From contig MNCI01021482.1 of the NCBI GenBank assembly GCA_015680685.1, forward strand, positions 5,806-51,484: a stretch of 45,679 bases of DNA, written 5' to 3'. This document shows, piece by piece, positions 20,728 through 30,564 of the stretch (positions are counted from its first letter, which is position 1; every line of letters starts with the position of its first letter). The stretch is from Gnetum montanum (lineage: Eukaryota; Streptophyta; Gnetopsida; Gnetales; Gnetaceae). The position numbers were made by a program, and so were the translations under genes. The notes under the pieces are model-generated. The model saw nothing but the letters and a program-made list of their open reading frames with translations, ran no database searches and had not been told where the DNA came from.

Positions 20728-22330
20728 AGATTTTTGTAGAATTTGAGCTATTATGGATTTTTGATAATTTTTTTTATATCTTTTGGATTTTGGAATAAAA
20801 TAATAATTTTTGTGTGACCAATTTTGCTCAATTGGTAGTGGGAGCCTCGAATCTTTTAAATTCCCCCATTTGCATGCAGTAGTGGAGGTTCTTTAGTGGG
20901 GCCCATCCCACAAGAACAAGGGTTGTTGGATGGATTTCGTACCTTGGATTTTGATTTGTAAGTTCATGTCAAGTTATGGATTTAGTCAAGAACATGACAC
21001 TGAGAAGTTGAGTCTAGTGGAGTTGTAGTAAGGAATAGTCAAGACATATCCTTTCAATAATATGTGTGCCTTGGCCATTATGGATGTTAGTAGTACGACT
21101 ATTGTTAAGACCAAGCCATGAGTGACTTGTTTAGAGTCATGAGGATAATCCAATGATAGTACTAAGGCTATTCTAAGAGCTGTTGGTGAGTTCCTTTGGC
21201 AATGAGGGTAACCAAGGCCTAGCCTTCAAAGATGCCTAGTTAAAATATACATTCTTTGGAATTTTTTATGGACAAACTTGTGGTATTTTTGGACATTAAA
21301 ATAATTTAAAGGATAATTTGATGATAGTGGTGAGGTTATTCCAAGACCTAAAGATTCCTATTAGCAATGAGGATAACCAAGACCTAGCCTTCAAAGATGC
21401 CAGAATAAAATATACATTCTTTGAATTTTTCAATTTCTTTTGGATATTTGAATCTCTTTTGAATTTTTGGAAACTTTTTGGCATTTCTAAACTTTAAACC
21501 AATTTGAAATATTTTATTGGAAACCTTTTTCTAGCTCATATCTTGTGACTTTGGCCCAAAACCTTTATGCTCCATGAAGAGGAAAATATAATAATCTTTC
21601 TTATTTGAGGGGTTCTAACTTCTTTTGCATTTCAATACAAAAAGCCAAGAGTAGATAGAGAATCTTTGGAAGAGAGACATGGGACTAAAGGTGGATCAAT
21701 TCTGTACAACGTGGAGTTGAAAATTAATTTTTGTATATTTTGTATTTTTGTAAAATAGAGAGCTTGTATGCTTTTTGGAAACTTGAGCCATGTACCTATT
21801 TTTGTAAATAAATAATAAAGTATGACAAACATGAAATTGTCATTTGTGCTTTTGGGACCATGAGATTGTAAGGAACATTTTTTATTTCAACATGTGCTAT
21901 ACATTTGGGAAATTTTAATATTATTTATTATATATTAATATTTTATTATTCAATTTAGTGAACTTTAAACTTGAATATCTTTATTTCTAGAGGTCCAATT
22001 TAGGTGAAACAAGTGTCATTGGGAATGATATTTTACCTACTATTTTATGATGTACCTAGTGACACTTTCAGACATCTACCTTTTTATGGCTACATAAAAC
22101 TCTAATTTTCTCTAAATAAATTTTATTTAATTATATATATGAGTATTATAAAATTTTGCTATACTTTATTATTCTAGTATATTTATGCTCCTAATTAATA
22201 ATTTTTAACTATTTTACCACTTCCTTTTGAATTAGTAAATCAAGGTTAAATCCAAATCCTTGGGGTTTCGTACTATCTCTATTAGTTATTTATAAGATTT
22301 TCTAGGTAATTAATAAGGGTGTTATAAGGT

Positions 22331-22342
22331 TTGTAATAGAGC
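22331..22342 (+). other. Degenerate initiator-Met-type primer site of element C
   Basis: TTGTAATAGAGC, followed by ATGG, matches most of the TGGTATCAGAGC site used by many plant Ty3 chromoviruses and lies just after the LTR end. The match is imperfect. Confidence 0.35.
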
Positions 22343-23572
22343 ATGGATTTTTCCTTGGATGTCATAATATGGAATTCTTTTAGACATTGTTTGATTTGTT
22401 TGATATTTTCTAAATTTGAATTAGTAGAAAATGCAAAGGACAAGATTAGATAACAATATTTCATTAGAAAATTCTCAAAATTCTTAGGCAACTTAAAATT
22501 AGATGTTTAAACAACTAATAATCTTCCTTCAAAATCAAAAGCAAAACAATCATAATGAGTGCTCTAGAAATATAGAAAACTAGAAAATATATGAGAACTA
22601 AGTTCCTCACATTTTCCATGAGGAAAATTCTTTAAAAAGGGAAGAGTGTCACAATCTAGAAAATTTCATGAATGTAATCATTTAATTTAATGCATATGAT
22701 TAATTCTTTAATTTTCAATAGATTAACTTATTGTTATTATAGTTATTATTGTTGCTAGTTTCTTACATAAGTGAATACAATCTACTTGTTAGGGTATTTG
22801 TTAAAGGTTTGTATCCTTTCTTTCATCACTATTTAAGCTCAGTCATAGATCTTTTGAATATTTTATGATTAAATGTTGAAATCCAATTACCTCATGAAGT
22901 TTTTTTCTTTTTATTAGTTATTATGTTTTTAAAAGTATTTGGCTATGCTTATTTTATTTTTTATGCACATTCAATTTTGAATATTCAATCTTTATTATGT
23001 ACATTCAATTATGCATATTTATTCTTTATTATGCACATTTAAGTATGCATCTTTTAATTTATTATGCACATGTGATTATATATTTATACGTTCATGGAAT
23101 AATTTTGAACCCTCATACTACCTAAAACATATTCCTTGATGCTTTTTGTCACTAAACTAGGTTTTGGAGTTCATGTTTAATTATAATTAAATATTGTATA
23201 AAACATAGGTTTTGACCCTTGGTTCACTAGGATCGAAGTTACAATTTTCAAGATATCACATTTTCTATTTTGCTAAAATATCGTAAAGCTTTGGAATTTG
23301 AACTAAGCAAGCATGATAAGTAATGCCTAAATAAGATTTTAGCATATGATTTGGTAGAGCACTTAATAAAGATCTCATAGGTTCAAATAGAATTTAATTT
23401 GGAGTCTTCGTGTGCATGTTACAAGTGTTTGAGTGCAAGGGTATTACTTGAGAGAGGAAATAGAAAAAGAACTTATAAAAATTGTTTATAAAAAAATAAT
23501 AATAATAAAATTTAAAAATTTAAAAATTCAACATGGATTTTCAAAAAGGACACATTTACATGTGTAACGCCT
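22343..23572 (+). other. Internal region of element C, no coding capacity
   Basis: AT-rich, with short repeats such as ATGCACATT at about 22960-23070. No gag or pol motif was found in the frames I read. Confidence 0.5.
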
Positions 23573-25742
23573 TTTAGGAAAAAGGTCTACAAGCATAAAA
23601 GCTTATATAAAAATTATGAAACATATATTTTTTTCATTTCCTCCACCTTGCATTTTCTCCACAACTTGTTTTCTACCATCTTTTTCCATCATTTGGTTTA
23701 GAAACCATCATTTTCCAAAATAGTGTTCCATCACGTTTTTCCTGAAAGACGTTTTTTACGCTTTCTTCTTTATCTTAAAACTAATTTGAGCCTAGTTTCT
23801 TCTATTCTTCCCCTTATAAATAGGTTGAGGCCCTAGGTACATCTCATTGTAGTTTGTAGAAGGTTTTGGCTACAAAAGGTTAAGCAAAGCAAAGATTAAT
23901 TGAGAGTGTTAGGTAGATAAGAAAGATGCTAGGAAGATTTTGGGAGCTCTGCCAGCATAAGGAAGATTATTTTATGTTTCTTTTTATAAAGTTGTCCTAT
24001 TTTGTTGTAGATCCTGTAAAAAAGTTTATTCTACTTTTTTTTATGTGGCTATCCTATATTGTTGTGAATTTTCTATTCCTTTTCTAAGATTTTGATTATT
24101 ATGCCAAGATTTTGCCTGATTTTTGTCATTTTGGGCCTATTTTTGTAAAAAACAATATTTTAATCCTATTCATACCATTTTCAGACTTTTGGTGAATTTA
24201 TGGAATTTTGAAAACTTTGTCCAAGCTACTTTTTGGATATTATATGAATATTTTGGAACATCTTTTGATATGAACATGGTTTTTGGTTTAGCTCATGACA
24301 TAAACATGATTTTGTGAGAATTTTGGCTATCATGAATTTTTGGTGAAAATTTTGTGGAATTTGAGCTATTATGGATTTTAATTTGTAAGTTCATGTTAGG
24401 TTATGGATTTAGCCAAGACCATGGCACTACGTAGTTGAGTCTAGTGAAGTTACAATGAGGAATAGTTAAGACCTATCCTTCCAATGATATATGTGCCTTA
24501 GCAATTAAGGATGTTAGTAGTGAGCCTATTACCAAGACTTGGCCATGAGTGACTTGTTTGGGGTCACAAGGATAATCCAATGATAGTAATGAGGTTATTC
24601 CAAGAGCTGTTGATGAGTCCCTTTGGCAGTGAGGGTAACTAAGACCTAGCCTTCGAAGATACTTGCTTAAAATATACATTCTTTGGATTTTTGCTAGACA
24701 AACTTGTGATATTTTTTAACATTAAGATAATTTAAAAGATAATTTAATAATAGTGACGAGCTTATTCCAAGACCTAATGATTAACCAACACCTAGCCTTT
24801 AAAGATGTCTAGATAAAATATACATTCTTTGGATTTTTAGATTTCTTTTAGATATTTGGATTTCTTTTGAATTTTTGGAAAATTTGTGGCATTTCTAGAC
24901 TTACAAACTTTTTCAAATATTTTATTGGAAACCTTTGTCTAGTCCATATCCTATGACTTTTGGCCCATAACCTTTATGCTTCATGAAGAGGGAAATATAA
25001 TAACCTTTCTTATTTGAGGGCTTCTGACTTCTTCTACATCTCAATGCAGAGAGCCCAAAGTAGGTAGGAAATCTTTAGAATAGGGACATGGGACAAAAGG
25101 TGGATCAATTTTGTACAACATGAACCATCTAAACTTGAAAAATAATTTTTGTATATTTTTTATTATTGTAAAATAGAGACCTTCTACAATTTTAGAAACT
25201 TAAGCCATGTACTTATTTTTGTGAATAAATAATAAGGTATGATAGATATGAAATTTCCATCTATGTCATTGGAACCATGAGATTGCAAGAAACATTTTTC
25301 ATATCTGTGTGTGCTATACATTTGGGAAAACTTAATATTATTTATTATATATTAATATTTTATTATTTAATTTAGTAAATTTTAAACTTGAATATCTTTA
25401 TTTCTAGAGGTCTTATTAAGGTAAAACAAATGTCATTGGAAATGATATTTTACATACTATTTTATAATGAACTAGTGAAATTTTTAGACATTTATCTTTT
25501 TAAGGCTGCACAAAACTCTAATTTTCTCTAAATAAATTTTATTTAATTATATATACTAGTATTATAAAATTTTGTTGTGCTAGATTATTCTACTATATTT
25601 ATGCTCTTAATTAATAATTTTTAACCATTTTACTACTTCCTTTTGAATTAGTAAATCAAGGTTAAATCTAGATCCTTGGGGTTTCGTAGCATCTCTATTA
25701 GTTATTAATAGGATTTTATAGATAATTCAGAGGGGTGTTATA
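23573..25742 (+). repeat. 3' LTR of element C (about 2.17 kb)
   Basis: Starts TGTAACGCC and ends GGGTGTTATA. TATAAATA at 23815-23822 separates a U3 of about 240 bases from the part shared with the 5' copy. Confidence 0.6.
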
Positions 25743-27564
25743 ATACATCTACTAGATGATAATAAAAAAAATATACATAATAATTAAATATTAACAGATA
25801 TATAAGAACATCCATGCATCACCATAAAACCTCTAGGAAAAACCATAAAAAATATGCTAAACAAAAACAAGCATAGAGTGCATACAACTATAAGCATCAC
25901 AAACTCTACAAAGATCATACATACCAAAGATGCCAAAAATACAAGTTGTTGTAGATATCCCTCCAATTAAATGATCATCCAACAATAGGAAATTGTCAAT
26001 ATCACATCTTCATCCATTTGGTAAAATATGTTATGTTTATGTTCCACAAGCACATAGTGAAAACTTGGATCCCAAGCCATAACGACATTAAAGCCTACCA
26101 AGTATGGACATAAAGGATCACAAAGTTTTGGAGGTATGTGATATGCTATTTGTGAACATCTTTGATAATTCTAGTAACAATATGAATCATGGTGCTACTA
26201 AATCTTCCATAGTGATCCCCAAAAAAATTGATGATGACTCCTGATCATTTGTGACTTTTTATAAAGATAGTGATAATGAATATGATGTAAGTGGAAACTC
26301 CAATTCTACTAGATCCTCAACTTAATGATAACATGATAGTTCAAAAGTCCTATATTAATGTCTTTACTTACCAACTTATATCTTCAAATGTCCTTGATAC
26401 GTTGTAGCTACTTATGAACTTCTATAGGTGTTTTGAACATTGATAAATTTTCTTTCAACCTTCTCTTTCTCTTTAAGAAACTAGATTCTTACTTTATACA
26501 GCTTATAAGGGACTTCTACTTTGTCATAAATCCATTCCTAGTCATCTTCTAATCTTTTGGTTAAGATGGTATTGTAAACTTTCATAACACTTTCATTTTA
26601 AGATCTCTTTATATCTAGTACTCATGGACTCTTTGGAATTCCATGTCCTTGTATTCCTTCTTATTCAATTTTTTTTCTTCACTTATATCTTCTATCACAT
26701 ACATCACAGTTGCTTCTCTTATACTTTAAGTTTTGTAGGAAATGTACAATAGTTCATCCTTATGATTCACATACATTGGATTAAATATGTTATGAAACTA
26801 ATGATTAGTAATGTTATGTAACATCACATAATATAATCATGTTTATGAATTTTTTAGAGGTAAATATGGTAATATTCAATTAAAAGCTAAAATGCAAAAA
26901 AAAAAAAAAAACTGTTCAAAAGGGTAGTGGAAAACCAAAATATAATCTCACTAAGAGAACCAAAATAATGAATTAAAAACCCCTCATTAAAGCCAAACAT
27001 ACAAAATCTAGATAGCAAAGTTATCCTCTTACATGGAAAGAGGAGAAGCAATAGCTAGTCCATTATTATTATTCATGTAGTAGATGCATGTTTCTGAAGG
27101 TAGTAGGAGTATACTGGAATGTAACTCTCTTATTTACCCATGACTAGTATCATGTGGGTTGCAATGTGATGGCAAATGTATACAAAGCAATGTTTGTACC
27201 ACATATAGCAAGTTGTAGAGAAAATGTTTTGGCATCAACATTACTAAAAGCCATAATTTCTACAAGTCCTCAAGTAGATCAAAAGACAAGATTGTATCCA
27301 AAGATGTGTGTAAACCTCATTAAAGAAATGAGAAATTGAAACATTGAGACTAAATCGCATGTGAACTTAAATTAAAAATTAAAGTGCATGTGTTTTATAA
27401 TGAACTAATTCTTTGGGGTTCTAGGGTTAAGAGCAACAAGACAAGTAGAGTGTTGAGTGCTATAGGGGAAAAGATAACTATGCCTTAAGTAGATGACGCA
27501 TGACAGCAATTACCACCATATCTACATCCCTAATATGAGTTATCTTTTGCTATTTACCTCTATG
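25743..27564. other. AT-rich intergenic sequence
   Basis: No gene or clear element was recognised. It includes a run of A at about 26896-26911 and a 61-codon ORF (27154-27339) with no recognisable features. Confidence 0.5.
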
Positions 27565-27671
27565 AAGTGTTAGCCTAGTAGTAAGATTCTTGATTTAAAA
27601 GCTCTAAGTCATGGATTCAATTTTGGTGTACCTATATTGCAATTATTTTAGGATTCCAACAACCCTCCACT
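27565..27671 (+). mobile_element. tRNA-derived SINE-like copy 1 (internally deleted)
   Basis: GTGTTAGCCTAGTAGTAAG matches a tRNA/Pol III box A. ATGGATTCAATTT matches a decayed box B. The tail GTGTACCTATATT...TTCCAACAACCCTCC matches the family 3' end. The middle is deleted. Confidence 0.6.
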
Positions 27672-27699
27672 CTTGCTTTTACGAAGAGCTACGTCATTA

Positions 27700-28640
27700 T
27701 CTATTTGTAATTTATTTAGATTATATTCAGTCATTTTTTTCATGTCTTTTTTAGCTTACCATTCAATGGTTTTTCTAGAATAGTGATGTAGCAACCTTTA
27801 TTTAATAGGCTCATTATTTTATCTTTTGTGCACGTCAATGTTTCTTTTATTTAGTTTATCTCTTCTTGTAATATTCAACATTCATATATGCATTCACATT
27901 TCTACTACATTAATTTTTTGCTTATTCCTTATTCAACATTTAGCACCATATGAGATAACATACTTGATTACTATCTTATAAAATTTTCCCATTAATTTTA
28001 TTGGGTATCTTTTATCACATAAAACACAAATAGCTTGTCTCTATTTTGACCTTCCTACTTCAATCTCATTTATTATATCTTTATCAAGTTCACCATCTAA
28101 TTAGAGCATTGATCTTAAGTTGTGAAATTGTTTGAAATGAGCGACCTTTTGGCCTTGAATTGCTACTTTATGCTTTTATTGAAATTGCATTCCATAAATT
28201 CTATCATACTTTGACTAATGTTTAAGTTTTTTCCTAGAGCATGTCTCCACTTTTTCATTCTAGGTGCAATATTTTCTTTAGAATCTACCAACATTTTATC
28301 ATCTACAAATAGCATATATTAAGGGATTTCATCCAATTTGTTCTTTGTTAATTCATCTATAACAATAGCAAATAAGTATGGACTAAGTTTAGACCCTTAA
28401 TGTAGACCCACTATGAGTAGAAAATTAGATATGATTCCACAAACTATTCTAATGTCAGTAGTAGCTTCTTCATACTTGTCTTAAATTACTGTGATATTTG
28501 TTAAGAATGTTTTTCCTTTGTAAGGACTACTAAATAATATCTTTAGGCATCCTATTATATGCATTTGCCAAGTGAATGAAGATCTATGTAGATTTTTTTA
28601 TATTGTCTAAATTTCTTTATTAATTATTGTATCAAGAAAG
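27700..28640 (-). mobile_element. Degenerate RTE-type LINE reverse transcriptase
   Basis: The reverse-strand translation, with several frame changes and stops, gives blocks typical of RTE-clade LINE RT. These are a GLH-x-GSKLSPYLFAIVIDEL block, the catalytic box as F-V-D-D (28298-28309, one substitution from FADD), a KWRHALGKN...EFMEC segment, then a GELDKDI...VLCDK...KLMGKFYK C-terminal block toward 27950. The 5' part of the element, with the endonuclease, is not seen. It cannot encode a working protein. Confidence 0.75.
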
Positions 28641-28664
28641 TAGCCTTTATAGTAACTCTCCCAA

Positions 28665-28757
28665 GACATTACAACTTTATAACTAAGCATCACCCTCGTA
28701 AGTTAAACTTATAACTTAGAGCTTCCAAATCAAGAGTGTTACCATTGGGATAACACC
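28665..28757 (-). mobile_element. SINE-like copy 2 (partial)
   Basis: The reverse strand gives GGTGTTATCCCAATGGTAAC, then CTTGATTTGGAAGCTCTAAG and a box B-like element: the tRNA-related head plus the GAGTTATAAAG-like segment. The tail is missing. Confidence 0.55.
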
Positions 28758-28859
28758 ACATTGTTGTTCATGCCTCTTTTGTACTACCCAACATTTAGCA
28801 CCATGCATCATCATCATCCTTGCCTTGTCCAAACAAAATGGGTTTGACTACATGAGTTC

Positions 28860-29070
28860 TTTTTTGCCATTCAACATTATACAATATAGTAAATTTGTTC
28901 TATAAAATTATTCCTTCACTTTTATTAGGATTTTTTTACTGTACAAAAGACCACTAGCCTATCTCCATTTTGACCATCATGCCTTAATCCTATTTCTTAT
29001 TTCTTTATCAATTTCATGATGATATAACTATTTGAAGTGAAGGACTTTTTGATCTTCAATTATAACTCTT
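28860..29070 (-). mobile_element. Second RTE-type LINE fragment
   Basis: The reverse strand reads EIDKEIRNRIKA-stop-WSKWR, then a GLLYSKK...K-x-FYRT block: the same C-terminal RT region as at 27700-28640, from a separate, diverged copy. Confidence 0.6.
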
Positions 29071-29134
29071 TTAAATAATGTTTTTAATAAAAAAACATAT
29101 CATCATCAAAATATATTTGGAAACCTCAAAGTAT

Positions 29135-29176
29135 ATTGTTTACTCGTGTACCATTGTAATTGTTTACTCGTGTACC
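29135..29176. repeat. 24-bp-period tandem duplication
   Basis: ATTGTTTACTCGTGTACC occurs at 29135-29152 and exactly again at 29159-29176. Confidence 0.85.
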
Positions 29177-29540
29177 ATAACTTTTAGTAATACAAACCCA
29201 AACATTCTCTAAAAAAATATATATATATTTGGAAAGAATAATTATATTTGCCAAGAATAATGGTTTAATGTAAGTAATAATACCATAACATACGTAAATA
29301 CATGCCATGAGCCGCAATGTGCCTCCTTTTCAATGATGCAAATATTTTGACTAAGTCCATAAATTACAACCAAATTAATATGTCGAGACCATAGATTGAG
29401 AATTCTGCCATAAATTGTAAGCAACATTGAAGTCGATTCAAAATCAAAGCAGATATTTGATCTAATGAATAGTGCTATATTTTTATTGATTTTTTAAGTT
29501 TAATATATTGTATATTGCTCATTCTGATGCCAGCCAAATA

Positions 29541-29620
29541 CTAAAATTTCTATATTTGATTTTCCACTGTAACTGGGCTCCTAAAATTTCTATATTTGAT
29601 TTTCCACTCTAACTGGGCTC
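29541..29620. repeat. 40-bp tandem duplication, one mismatch
   Basis: 29541-29580 and 29581-29620 are head-to-tail copies starting CTAAAATTTC that differ at one base. The duplication is young relative to the surrounding decay. Confidence 0.95.
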
Positions 29621-29775
29621 TTTAAGATGCAAAAAAAAATGATAAATGCCGCTACTAGTGTAAATAAGTGCTCTCTTCTGCGAATATTGACAATTTTAAT
29701 CCATTTTTTACACCGATTTGTTTCAATTTTCCTGGTCCAATTAATAAAAAAAGGTTGTCGATTTGCCAATCCGAT

Positions 29776-29860
29776 CCGATTTTTCAATCTATGGTCTACA
29801 CAACATAATGATAGTCCGAACCGATTTTTCAATCTATGATCTTCACAACGTAATGGTAGT
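29776..29860. repeat. 45-bp-period tandem duplication
   Basis: CCGATTTTTCAATCTATG followed by a CTTCACAACGTAATGGTAG-like stretch occurs from 29776 and again from 29821, with several substitutions. Confidence 0.8.
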
Positions 29861-29886
29861 TCATTGAAGTACATTGTGATAATCAT

Positions 29887-30564
29887 GAGAGGTTGTGGGA
29901 AGCACTTTGGTTTTCAGAATATCGGTACTAGAACCAGAAGCGTAGTAGTAGAACACACATCTTTAAACATGATATACACTCGCTCACAAATTCACACTGT
30001 ACCTACGTCATGAAGAGAAAAAAAAAAGAAAAGTGTTGTACATAATGAAATAACCGACAGGACAGGATTGATTACAGAGATGATAGTAAATTGACATAAC
30101 AGAACCTACCTAGATGGGATACTTCTGCATAAATATAAGGCTGGAGTCCCAACCTTACGGTAAGACTGACCACTGAGTGACGTAGGAGGCAACCTCACCT
30201 GGGATGCTATGCCTAATTGTGGCGGTGGAAGAGATAAGTCCATATCAAATGATGAAGAAGAAGCACAAGCACAAACAGATAGGGTAGACAGACAGTGTTA
30301 CACTGTTCTGCAGAGCCTACACTAGATTACACATACTATTCAACAAACACGTTAGCCACCGAAAGTGGCCTGAGCAACAGAGCAACGTTGACGCAGAAAG
30401 GAAGGGAGGGAGCAATGGAGCTAAGCAAGCAAACTTCCTGGAAAGTCTGCACGAGCATCGACGCGACCCCAGACAAGGGATTTTTTTGAAAACACAACAA
30501 CAACAACAACAACAGTGACGGCCACGTAAAATTGAAAGCCAAATCCAGGGTTGCAGGCGTTATT
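29887..30564. other. 3' flank of the MYB gene
   Basis: Contains the probable 3' UTR (minus strand), including an ACA/CAA repeat at about 30489-30512. No convincing AATAAA was found on the minus strand, so the transcript end is undefined. Confidence 0.5.

Larger units (their letters stand above)
19473..22326 (+). repeat. 5' LTR of element C (U3 missing, interrupted)
   Basis: Similarity to the 3' copy begins at ATTAATTGAGAG and ends GGGTGTTATA. Without the inverted solo LTR and its duplicated target it would be about 2.07 kb. It holds about 200 bases (about 20757-20950) absent from the 3' copy. Confidence 0.6.
19473..25742 (+). mobile_element. Element C: gene-less LTR element, 5' truncated, with a nested solo LTR
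   Basis: Two long direct copies (19473-22326 and 23573-25742) flank about 1.25 kb with no coding domain. The second copy begins TGTAACGCC and both end GGGTGTTATA. That is close to the TGTAACACC...GGTGTTACA termini common in plant Ty3 chromoviruses, with a C-to-T change at the end. The first copy lacks U3. A degenerate initiator-Met-type primer site follows it. The best reading is a LARD-like non-autonomous element, but a deleted ordinary element is also possible. It predates the solo LTR inserted at 19952. Confidence 0.6.

Noticed and set aside
22343-23572. gag or pol hidden in element C
   Set aside because: I saw no capsid, RT or integrase motif in the frames I read and the region is AT-rich with dense stops.
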